Assembly (NCBI RefSeq): GCF_011683955.1
Contig: NZ_JAAQPI010000008.1
Location: forward strand, 1 to 64,000
Length of the DNA stretch: 64,000 nt
From: Pseudomaricurvus alkylphenolicus
GTDB taxonomy: Bacteria; Pseudomonadota; Gammaproteobacteria; Pseudomonadales; Cellvibrionaceae
Reading direction: 5' to 3'
Shown here: positions 8,516-15,721 of the stretch, piece by piece
How the letters are laid out: every line of letters begins with the position of its first letter
How positions within the stretch are numbered: position 1 is the first letter of the stretch
Program-made: the position numbers and the translations under genes
The notes under the pieces: model-generated
What the model was told of the DNA's origin: nothing
Database searches by the model: none
The model's input: only the letters and a program-made list of their open reading frames with translations

Positions 8516-9430
8516 GTGGCCAGCAAGTTGTTGATTACTGATGCCTTCAACCCGATTGGGCAAGTCATCCACAGTGCATTTGAACAGGGCAGTCATTCCG
8601 TATTGACGCCCACCTCTCTCGACTGGAATCGTCCGGAAGATCTGCAGACCATCATTGAAGATCAGGGTGTGTCTGTAGTGATCAATACGGCCGGCTGGAG
8701 TGAACATCCAGACGTGGGGCAACAGTTGGAACTAGTGAGTGCCGCCCGTGCTGTGGCCAAAGCCTGTGCTGCAACGAACTGCGTGGCCATTCATTTGTCC
8801 TGCTATCGGGTCTTTGGTGGAGAAAACAAATCCTCCTACGACGAGCAGGATACTCCGCTCCCATTAGGTCCCGCAGGCAGGGCCTTTCTCGAGGCTGAGC
8901 GGGCTTTCGAGGCAAGTCTTGAGCACTACATATTACTTCGTGTCAGCTGGGTGCTGGATATTATCGGGGAGTCCGTATTTCGGCGTTTGCTGCAGGATCT
9001 GGTCACCGAAGGTCCCACTCTGGAAGTCACCCATCAGCGCCGAGGTTCTCCGATCAGCAGTCAGGAAATATCCAAAGTTATTTCAGCCATGGTAAACCAG
9101 GTGCTCTGTGGTGCTGACAACTGGGGTGTTTTTCATCTGGCTTCCGGCGATCCCTGTTCTTCAGCGGAATTTACAGAAGCGGTGGCAGAAATTCTGGATC
9201 GCGAAGGTGCACTGACCAGGCAATGGCGGGTAGAGTCTCTGACAGACGAAGAGTTGGCGGCGCAGGGCGAACCCGATAGTGCGGCGCTCACTGTGCGCCG
9301 CTGTCGTGACAACTTTGGTTATCAGGTCCGTAGTTGGCGCCAGGGTTTGACCAGTCTTATTCGCAATTGGCTGGAGACGCAGGACATCTCCCGCGGTGAA
9401 AGCCGAGATGTCAACCTGGAGGCGCACTAG
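8516..9430 (+). CDS. RmlD-like sugar-nucleotide-binding protein, probably non-catalytic
   Basis: A Rossmann-fold protein of 304 aa resembling dTDP-4-dehydrorhamnose reductase (RmlD). The order of blocks matches: an N-terminal nucleotide loop (here ITDAFNPIGQ), VVINTAGWSEHPD, SCYRVFGGENKSSYDEQDTP, then a C-terminal substrate region. Key residues are lost. RmlD-type STDYVF is SCYRVF, the YxxxK catalytic pair expected after PLGPAG is absent, and the glycine-rich loop is degenerate. It may be a structural or regulatory relative. The GTG start has GGAG 12 nt ahead; ssb is 64 bp upstream. It converges with the next gene at a 4-nt gap and no terminator. Confidence 0.65.
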   Translation: MASKLLITDAFNPIGQVIHSAFEQGSHSVLTPTSLDWNRPEDLQTIIEDQGVSVVINTAGWSEHPDVGQQLELVSAARAVAKACAATNCVAIHLSCYRVFGGENKSSYDEQDTPLPLGPAGRAFLEAERAFEASLEHYILLRVSWVLDIIGESVFRRLLQDLVTEGPTLEVTHQRRGSPISSQEISKVISAMVNQVLCGADNWGVFHLASGDPCSSAEFTEAVAEILDREGALTRQWRVESLTDEELAAQGEPDSAALTVRRCRDNFGYQVRSWRQGLTSLIRNWLETQDISRGESRDVNLEAH

Positions 9431-9434
9431 AGTT

Positions 9435-10133
9435 CTAAGCGCTCTCCGTAAATGTACCGATATTCTTCAGCCGGTAGCTTGCTGCAGACTCGGCCAGCGT
9501 GTGCTGGTAGTTTCGCATCCAGTTGCCGGCTTCCAATCGGGACCTTACGCCCAACTTTTTATAAGCGGTGTATAAGTGGCTTTTAACCGTGTGCTCGCTC
9601 AGCGCAAGCTGGTGTGCGATTGCCTGATTACTGTGCCCAGCATAGAGCCCTTCCAGAACCTGATGTTCCCTTCGTGTTAAGTGGATTGGTGGCAGTAAAA
9701 AGCTGCTGTGCTTGGGAGGGTGTCGGCGTCGATTAAACAGCGGTTGCCATAGCTTTCGTGGCAGCTTCAGTTCACCCGATATGACTCGCTGCAGCCCGTC
9801 ACCGAGCTCCGAAAGGCTGATGCCTTTATAAAAGATGCCTTGTAAGCTGGGCCACTCCACCAGCCGCTCGTGCAAACTTCCTTCACTGGTGTTGATCAAG
9901 CAAAATAAACGACCACATTTTCTCGACTGGAGATGCTGTAAGTTGAGATGTATTTTTTGTGCAGAGAGTTCCTGGCAGTCGTAGAGCACCAGGCTGTTGG
10001 GTGGCATCTGTTGCAGATTGGATCGGAGTTCGCAGCCAAGGTTCAGGCGCTTGGGAAGCTCCAGGGTGAGAATGGTGTTCTCTACGCTGCGAACGGGAGA
10101 GCAGAGCGCGAGTTTACGTATGGTGTTTTTCAT
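9435..10133 (-). CDS. CsgD-like LuxR-family response regulator
   Basis: A 232-aa regulator with an atypical receiver half and a C-terminal LuxR/GerE HTH (about 160-220: LTRREHQVLEGLYAGHSNQA, then SEHTVKSHLYTAYKKLGV). The middle segment EWPSLQGIFYKGISLSEL followed by GLQRVISGELKLPRKL closely follows the CsgD pattern of E. coli, where the pseudo-receiver lacks the usual phosphoacceptor. CsgD drives curli and cellulose genes; none lie in this window. AAGGATG precedes the ATG. The target is unknown, and the CsgD link rests on sequence likeness only. Confidence 0.75.
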   Translation of the reverse strand: MKNTIRKLALCSPVRSVENTILTLELPKRLNLGCELRSNLQQMPPNSLVLYDCQELSAQKIHLNLQHLQSRKCGRLFCLINTSEGSLHERLVEWPSLQGIFYKGISLSELGDGLQRVISGELKLPRKLWQPLFNRRRHPPKHSSFLLPPIHLTRREHQVLEGLYAGHSNQAIAHQLALSEHTVKSHLYTAYKKLGVRSRLEAGNWMRNYQHTLAESAASYRLKNIGTFTESA

Positions 10134-10185
10134 CGTTATTCATCCTTGAAATTTGAGAGATGCCATTAACCAATCTGGCGGTCTG

Positions 10186-10220
10186 GTTGCGGCTTCAAGC
10201 ATCCATTGCATTGCCGCAAC
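10186..10220. other. Hairpin upstream of the csgD-like gene
   Basis: A perfect 8-bp inverted repeat, GTTGCGGC / GCCGCAAC, with a 19-nt loop lies 53 nt upstream of the csgD-like start. The surrounding 295-bp gap (10134-10428) holds no gene that I can support. It must contain the promoter of the regulator, and csgD-type promoters are usually heavily regulated. Confidence 0.4.
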
Positions 10221-10428
10221 CCCTAAAATGAAGAATAGTGGGATTCGGATGAAGAAATCAAGCTCTGTCTGTAATCTCATAATCCCCAATAGATTAAAGT
10301 GTGCGGGGATTGAACAAGCTTCAGACTTTATTGGGAAAGAGAGTGGTGGCCGGAGGGGTGGTCAGAGTAATGCAGTGCGCTCACCACCATCAGAGAGCGC
10401 GCCTGCATAACAGCACATTGAGTCGTTG

Positions 10429-11646
10429 TCAGTCGCCGTAGCGTTCAAACACCAAACTGGCATTGGTGCCGCCAAAACCGAAGCTGTTCGACATGACTCG
10501 GTTGAGGGTCACATCATCGCGGCGCTCTGTGACAATGTCCATTGCCGCTGCCTTCTCGTCCAGTTCTTCCACGTTGGCGGATGCGCAGATAAAGTCATTT
10601 TCCATCATCAGCAGGCTGTAAATAGCTTCCTGAACGCCGGTCGCCCCCAGGGAGTGGCCAGTGAGGGACTTGGTGGAACTGATGGCGGGAGACTTGTCGC
10701 CGAAGACTTCGGTAATCGCCTTCAGTTCAGCAACATCACCCACAGGAGTGCTGGTGCCATGAGCGTTGATGTAATCCAATTCACCCTCGATGTCTTGCAG
10801 CGCCTGACGCATGCATCGAGCAGCGCCTTCGCCGGACGGGGCAACCATATCGTAGCCGTCTGATGTGGCGCCGTAGCCGACCACTTCAGCGTAGATCTTG
10901 GCTCCACGAGCTTTGGCGTGTTCCAGTTCTTCAAGAACCAGGCAGCCACCACCACCGGCGATAACAAAGCCATCTCGGTTGGCGTCATAGGCTCGAGAGG
11001 CCTTCTCAGGCGTGTCGTTATATTTGGTCGACAGTGCACCCATGGCGTCGAATAAAGAGGTGAGGGTCCAGTGTTCTTCCTCGCCGCCACCGGCAAAGAC
11101 GACGTCCTGTTTGCCCAGCTGGATAAGCTCCATGGCATTGCCCACGCAGTGGGCGCTGGTCGCACAAGCGGACGAAATGCTGTAGTTCACGCCCTTGATT
11201 TTGAATGGGGTGGCCAGACAGGCCGAAACCGTACTGCCCATGGTTTGCGTAACGCGGTAGGGGCCGACACGTTTGATACCTTTTTCACGCAGGATGTCAG
11301 CGGATTCCACCAGATTTTCTGAGGAGGCGCCGCCAGAGCCCATAATGATACCGGCACGCTCATTGGATACCTGGTCGTCGCTCAGGCCGGAGTCTTCAAT
11401 AGCCTGCTTCATGGCTATATAGGCATAGGCAGCAGCGTTGCCCATGAAACGAAGGGTTTTACGGTCAATATGCTCCTTGAGATCTATATCGACACTGCCC
11501 GCCAAGTGGCTGCGGAAACCCATATCTTTGTAGGTTTCCTGGAATTTGATACCGGAGCGACCCTCCTTCAGGGCATCCAGCACAGTATTCTTGTCATTGC
11601 CCAGGCAGGAAACGATACCCATACCTGTCACTACAACGCGTTTCAT
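10429..11646 (-). CDS. fabB: 3-oxoacyl-ACP synthase I (KAS I)
   Basis: Condenses malonyl-ACP with acyl-ACP and is needed for the unsaturated branch of type II fatty acid synthesis. The 405-aa length is standard. The catalytic triad is readable: Cys in [10 protein letters not shown], His in [11 protein letters not shown] and His in [11 protein letters not shown]. The C-terminus [14 protein letters not shown] is the KAS I/II signature. It follows fabA by 31 bp on the same strand with AGGT before its ATG, the conserved fabAB operon. In relatives this operon answers to FabR/FadR-type regulators; no site was identified with confidence. Confidence 0.96.
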   Translation of the reverse strand: MKRVVVTGMGIVSCLGNDKNTVLDALKEGRSGIKFQETYKDMGFRSHLAGSVDIDLKEHIDRKTLRFMGNAAAYAYIAMKQAIEDSGLSDDQVSNERAGIIMGSGGASSENLVESADILREKGIKRVGPYRVTQTMGSTVSACLATPFKIKGVNYSISSACATSAHCVGNAMELIQLGKQDVVFAGGGEEEHWTLTSLFDAMGALSTKYNDTPEKASRAYDANRDGFVIAGGGGCLVLEELEHAKARGAKIYAEVVGYGATSDGYDMVAPSGEGAARCMRQALQDIEGELDYINAHGTSTPVGDVAELKAITEVFGDKSPAISSTKSLTGHSLGATGVQEAIYSLLMMENDFICASANVEELDEKAAAMDIVTERRDDVTLNRVMSNSFGFGGTNASLVFERYGD

Positions 11647-11677
11647 AAGCTACCTCGAAGGTGTCGTTATTTGGGGA

Positions 11678-12202
11678 TCAGAAGTTATCAGTGCTCTGGA
11701 ACAGGCCTACACGCAAGTCCTTGGCGGTGTAGATCTCACGGCCGTCGACGCTGACACTGCCATCGGCAATACCCATCACCAGTTTGCGCTCGATCACTCG
11801 CTTGAGGTTAATCCGATAGGTAACCTTTTTCGCCGTCGGCAGAATCTGGCCTGTGAACTTCACTTCGCCGGCGCCGAGGGCGCGGCCCTTGCCTTTATTG
11901 CCCTTCCAGGCCAGGAAGAAGCCGACCAGCTGCCACATAGCATCAAGGCCCAGGCAGCCAGGCATAACCGGGTCACCCGGGAAGTGGCAATCAAAGAACC
12001 ACAGATCGGGTCTGATATCCAGCTCCGCTACGATTTCACCCTTGTCAAATTCACCTCCCTCTGCACTGATGTGGCTGATTCTGTCCAGCATCAACATATT
12101 GGGTACCGGCAGCTGGGCATTGCCCTCGCCAAACATACGACCATGGCCGCATTCCAGTAATTCATCACGATTATAGGTGTTCTTTCTAGTGGTTAAATCC
12201 AT
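11678..12202 (-). CDS. fabA: 3-hydroxydecanoyl-ACP dehydratase/isomerase
   Basis: Dehydrates 3-hydroxydecanoyl-ACP and isomerises trans-2 to cis-3 decenoyl-ACP, the branch point to unsaturated fatty acids. From the ATG at 12202 it is 174 aa, close to E. coli FabA (172). The active-site block [15 protein letters not shown] carries the catalytic His and is followed by the Asp of GLDAMWQL. I chose 12202 over an earlier in-frame ATG (12256) because the protein there begins [19 protein letters not shown], matching family N-termini. It is the first gene of fabAB. Confidence 0.95.
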   Translation of the reverse strand: MDLTTRKNTYNRDELLECGHGRMFGEGNAQLPVPNMLMLDRISHISAEGGEFDKGEIVAELDIRPDLWFFDCHFPGDPVMPGCLGLDAMWQLVGFFLAWKGNKGKGRALGAGEVKFTGQILPTAKKVTYRINLKRVIERKLVMGIADGSVSVDGREIYTAKDLRVGLFQSTDNF

Positions 12203-12546
12203 AGGGGTGGCTCTGACTGACTCTAACTTCGGGCGGTTTCTTCGACCGACCCACAAAGGGAGCCCATTCTACCGGTTGCGGGGGGCATGTCCAGACTGGG
12301 CCTCCATCTTTGATGGGGTATAACGGCCAAACTGGGCTCTCCATATCGTCAGTATGGCAGAAATGGTCAGAAATGGTTGCGAAGCACACCTGTTTGGCCG
12401 GGAAATTGCTAACTTAAATATGCAATTAATGGTTTTAACCCGGAGTGGCTGATACTCCGGTGGTGCATTGCAATATTGCTGTAGTATCCTGCGGTGATTC
12501 TGCATAGAAGCATGAATACACAGAAAAATATCAAGGAAACCTCGAT
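12203..12546. other. Divergent control region between fabA and galU
   Basis: A 344-bp gap between divergent fabA and galU, with no gene supported. It contains the perfect hairpin CCGGAGT-ggctgat-ACTCCGG (12440-12460) without a T-tract, and a direct repeat (CAGAAATGGT twice, near 12357-12376). Both promoters must lie here, but no clean -35/-10 pair stands out. Confidence 0.4.
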
Positions 12547-13374
12547 ATGATCAAAAAATGTCTTTTCCCTGTTGCCGGCTACGGCACTCGCTTTCTCCCG
12601 GCTACCAAGGCCATGCCCAAGGAAATGCTGCCAATTGTCAATAAACCTCTGGTGCAGTACGGGGTGGAAGAGGCGATCGAGGCCGGACTGGTGGATATCG
12701 GTATGGTGACGGGCCGCGGCAAAAGGGCGATTGCCGATCACTTTGATATGAACTACGAGCTTGAGCACCAAATCTCCGGTAGCAGCAAAGAGCAGTATCT
12801 GGAATCCATTCGCAGTGTGATGGGCAATGCCCATTTTTCCTTTACCCGCCAGGTGGAAATGCGTGGGCTGGGTGATGCCATCCTCAATGGGCGCCGCTTG
12901 ATTGGTGATGAGCCATTTGGTGTGGTGCTGTCCGATGATCTGTGTCTGTGCGAAGACGACGGAGTGATGTCGCAAATGGTGCAACTTTACAAGCAGTTCC
13001 GCTGCAGCATTGTTGCTATTCAGGAAGTGCCTGACGAGCTGATCCACAAGTTTGGGGTCATCAAGGGAGAGCAAATGAAAGACGGCATCTATTCGGTGAC
13101 CGACATGGTTGAAAAGCCCAGTTTGGAAGAGGCTCCCAGTAATCTGGCAATCATTGGTCGCTATATCCTGACGCCGGACATCTTTTCCATCATCGAGAAT
13201 ACCCCACCGGGTAAAAACGGGGAAGTTCAGTTGACCGATGCTCTGCTGGCCCAGGCCAAGAACGGATGTGTGCTGGCCTACAAATTTAAAGGCCGTCGAT
13301 TTGATTGCGGCAGCGTAGAGGGGTTTGTGGAGGCCACTAACTACGTCTACGAAAACATTTACAAACCGGAATAA
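12547..13374 (+). CDS. galU: UTP-glucose-1-phosphate uridylyltransferase
   Basis: Makes UDP-glucose from UTP and glucose-1-phosphate for LPS, exopolysaccharide and osmoprotectant synthesis. Its 275 aa include the nucleotidyltransferase signature GYGTRFLPATKAMPKEMLP at residues 11-29, DDLCLCEDD and the sugar-binding stretch VEKPSLEEAPSNLAIIGRY. AAGGAA precedes the ATG. The next gene, manB, starts 23 bp later; together they supply hexose-1-phosphate metabolism for the cell surface. Confidence 0.95.
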   Translation: MIKKCLFPVAGYGTRFLPATKAMPKEMLPIVNKPLVQYGVEEAIEAGLVDIGMVTGRGKRAIADHFDMNYELEHQISGSSKEQYLESIRSVMGNAHFSFTRQVEMRGLGDAILNGRRLIGDEPFGVVLSDDLCLCEDDGVMSQMVQLYKQFRCSIVAIQEVPDELIHKFGVIKGEQMKDGIYSVTDMVEKPSLEEAPSNLAIIGRYILTPDIFSIIENTPPGKNGEVQLTDALLAQAKNGCVLAYKFKGRRFDCGSVEGFVEATNYVYENIYKPE

Positions 13375-13397
13375 TTTACGCCACTTAAGGAAGCTCC

Positions 13398-14750
13398 ATG
13401 AGCCAATCCCTGACCTGTTTTAAGGCATATGACATACGTGGGCGACTGCCCGATGAACTTAACGAAGATGTGGCCTACCGCGTAGGTCGCGCATATGCGC
13501 AATTTCTGCAGCCCAAGCGGGTAGTGGTTGGACATGATATCCGTCTGACCAGTGCAGATCTGACAACAGCCCTTGCCAACGGTCTACTGGATGCCGGTGT
13601 GGATGTGATCCACATTGGTCAATGCGGCACCGAGGAGGTTTATTTTGCCACCTTTCATCTGGGAGTGGACGGCGGTATCTGTGTAACGGCCAGTCACAAT
13701 CCCAAGGACTACAACGGTATGAAGCTGGTGCGCGAGGGTTCTCGCCCCATCAGTGGCGATACGGGTTTGAATGAAATCAAACGTTTGGCCGAGGAGAATC
13801 AGTTCGGACCTGTAGGGCAGCGGGGAACGCTGATTCAGCAGGATACTCGTCCGGCCTTTGTTGAGCATTTGCTGGGCTATGTTGATCGAGATGCACTCAA
13901 GCCCCTGAAGGTGGTGGTCAATGCCGGCAATGGCGGCGCGGGTCTGGCTTTGGATGCCCTGGAGTCTCATCTCCCCTTCGAGCTGGTCAAGGTCCATCAC
14001 CAGCCGGACGGCAATTTCCCCAATGGCGTACCCAATCCCCTGCTGGAGGAGAACCGAGGATCGACGATGGAGGCGATCAAGGCGTCTGGCGCGGATTTGG
14101 GGTTGGCTTGGGACGGTGATTTTGACCGCTGTTTCTTCTTTGATGCCAGTGGTCGTTTTATCGAAGGCTATTACTTGGTAGGTTTGCTGGCCGAAACCTT
14201 TTTGCTGAAGAATCCGGGGGCCAAAATCGTGCATGACCCGCGCCTGACCTGGAATACCCGGGCATTGGTGGCAAAGATGGGGGGTGAAGCGATTATGAGC
14301 AAAACCGGGCACGCCTTTATCAAGGAGCGTATGCGTTCCGAAGATGCCGTTTACGGTGGGGAAATGAGCGCACATCACTATTTCCGTGATTTTGCTTACT
14401 GCGATAGCGGCATGATTCCCTGGCTGCTGGTGACAGAATTGATGTGCCACAGTGGCAAATCTCTGGCCCAATTGGTGGATGAGTGTATGGCGGCTTATCC
14501 ATGCAGCGGCGAAATCAACAGCAAGATCGAGGATCCTCAGGCGGCACTAAAAGCCGTCGAGCAACATTACTCGGATGCTGGGGCGGAACTGGACTATACA
14601 GATGGGCTCAGTATGAGCTTTGACAGCTGGCGTTTTAATCTGCGTATGTCCAATACTGAGCCGGTGGTGCGCCTGAATGTGGAAACCCGAGGAGATCAGG
14701 CATTGATGGAGGCCAAAAGGGACGAGCTCTTGGGGCTGTTAAGAGGTTGA
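13398..14750 (+). CDS. manB: Phosphomannomutase (CpsG/ManB type)
   Basis: Interconverts mannose-6-phosphate and mannose-1-phosphate for GDP-mannose synthesis; many members also act on glucose phosphates. It has 450 aa in the four-domain alpha-D-phosphohexomutase layout. The N-terminus ([11 protein letters not shown]) and the active-site loop [14 protein letters not shown], carrying the phosphoserine, match E. coli CpsG closely. The metal-binding loop is DGDFDRC and the phosphate-binding loop near the C-terminus is [13 protein letters not shown]. It sits in an apparent galU-manB operon that ends at a strong terminator 19 nt after its stop. Confidence 0.92.
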   Translation: MSQSLTCFKAYDIRGRLPDELNEDVAYRVGRAYAQFLQPKRVVVGHDIRLTSADLTTALANGLLDAGVDVIHIGQCGTEEVYFATFHLGVDGGICVTASHNPKDYNGMKLVREGSRPISGDTGLNEIKRLAEENQFGPVGQRGTLIQQDTRPAFVEHLLGYVDRDALKPLKVVVNAGNGGAGLALDALESHLPFELVKVHHQPDGNFPNGVPNPLLEENRGSTMEAIKASGADLGLAWDGDFDRCFFFDASGRFIEGYYLVGLLAETFLLKNPGAKIVHDPRLTWNTRALVAKMGGEAIMSKTGHAFIKERMRSEDAVYGGEMSAHHYFRDFAYCDSGMIPWLLVTELMCHSGKSLAQLVDECMAAYPCSGEINSKIEDPQAALKAVEQHYSDAGAELDYTDGLSMSFDSWRFNLRMSNTEPVVRLNVETRGDQALMEAKRDELLGLLRG

Positions 14751-14769
14751 GCCTGCACCTGGCAAAATA

Positions 14770-14796
14770 AAAAAGGCCGCTTAAGCGGCCTTTTTT
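14770..14796 (+). terminator. Terminator after manB
   Basis: AAAAGGCCGC-TTAA-GCGGCCTTTT is an almost loop-free stem followed by T6 on the plus strand, with an A-tract on the other side. It is a strong intrinsic terminator for galU-manB and probably works in both directions. Confidence 0.9.
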
Positions 14797-14799
14797 GGG

Positions 14800-14822
14800 C
14801 TGGCCTGTGATGAGCAGGCCAG
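14800..14822 (-). terminator. Hairpin after the repeat-protein gene
   Basis: A perfect 8-bp stem, CTGGCCTG-tgatgag-CAGGCCAG, lies just beyond the stop of the minus-strand repeat-protein gene. It lacks a T-run of its own, so it may only protect the 3' end, with the neighbouring 14770-14796 hairpin stopping transcription. Confidence 0.45.
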
Positions 14823-14837
14823 AGTTTATGCGCAGTT

Positions 14838-15428
14838 TTAGTGGCCTGCAGCGGTCGCCGGCAGATCACCCAGGCCGGCAAACACTGAGGAGGCGACCAT
14901 GGCTTCATCGTAGCCGGCGCCAACCGCCATATCCTGTACCGCAGCGGCCAACATCGGGCGCTCGGCAACAACAGCCATGATCAGGTCATTAGCTGTGTCG
15001 GCATCTTTACCGTCCAAAACCTGGTCTAATTCGGCCAGCATTTGCATGTCGCTGACGCCATTAATGGTTTCGCTGGCACTGGCCAATGCAATGCTGACCT
15101 CGGCACTGGCAACGCTGGCAGCCAGCATATTGATGGCTTCCTGACCCTGGCCAAAGCGAATGGCATCGCCCGCATCTGCCAAGGCGATGCTCAGCTCGGC
15201 GCCGGCAATGCTGGCGGCCAGCATATTAACGGCCGCCTGGGCCTGTACGCCGCGAATGGCATGTTCAGCCTCTACCACGGAAAGTGTGAGCTCAGCGCTG
15301 GCAACACTGGCGTTCAGTGCATTGAGGGCGTCCTGTGCATCGTTCTTGGACTCGGCTTGGGCGCCTGCAAAGGGAAGTGCTAGGCCCAATCCCAGGGCTA
15401 TCAGGGGGGTCTTGATGAACTTTTTCAT
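14838..15428 (-). CDS. Secreted protein with three 32-residue repeats (unknown function)
   Basis: A 196-aa protein that I do not recognise. It has a clear signal peptide (MKKFIKTPLIALGLGLALPF, cut near AGAQA-ES). Residues 33-128 hold three repeats of exactly 32 residues with no gaps, each containing an (L/A)NxL-AAS-(V/I)-A-(S/G)-AE-(L/V)-SIAL core; the first copy is the most divergent. Then come an acidic segment (LDQVLDGKDAD) and an Ala/Met/Val-rich C-terminus. It has no Cys and few aromatic residues. Composition suggests amphipathic helices or a packed solenoid. The ATG at 15428 is preferred over an in-frame GTG three codons earlier because it gives a normal signal peptide. It is alone between terminators. 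Confidence 0.75.
   Translation of the reverse strand: MKKFIKTPLIALGLGLALPFAGAQAESKNDAQDALNALNASVASAELTLSVVEAEHAIRGVQAQAAVNMLAASIAGAELSIALADAGDAIRFGQGQEAINMLAASVASAEVSIALASASETINGVSDMQMLAELDQVLDGKDADTANDLIMAVVAERPMLAAAVQDMAVGAGYDEAMVASSVFAGLGDLPATAAGH
15045..15332 (-). repeat. Three in-frame 96-bp repeats in the secreted protein
   Basis: Three consecutive units of 96 bp encode residues 33-64, 65-96 and 97-128. Unit cores read ASVASAEL, ASIAGAEL and ASVASAEV in the same register. Units 2 and 3 share NMLAAS. Lengths are identical, as expected from tandem duplication under structural constraint. Confidence 0.85.
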
Positions 15429-15694
15429 ACTTTCCACTCTTTGAACCGGATTATTCTGATTTAGCTATGCTTCAAATTCTGTAAGTTGGCCCAGTCTAAT
15501 CGCAGGGCGAAAATGTTGCAATACGCGCCAACTGTTTATTTTGTCTACATTCTAATCATTATGCCTGAATTGAATAATTGCACCAGTCAATTGGCTCGTT
15601 CTGTGACAGGGTTCCAGAAAAAGTGTGACTGGGTTGGCGGTAGAGGTCTTGCGCGACCGAAATGCCAGTGATATTGGCGACATCGTGTCTTGAA

Positions 15695-15708
15695 ACTCAA
15701 ATTTGAGT
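15695..15708. promoter_or_regulatory. 14-bp perfect palindrome, possible operator
   Basis: ACTCAAATTTGAGT is a perfect palindrome in the 293-bp gap (15429-15721) between the GH31 gene and the repeat-protein gene, 14 nt beyond the GH31 stop. Without a loop it is a poor terminator. It could be a protein-binding site, but it lies ~270 nt from the next start. No gene is supported in the rest of the gap. Confidence 0.3.
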
Positions 15709-15721
15709 GTGTATATCGCCT

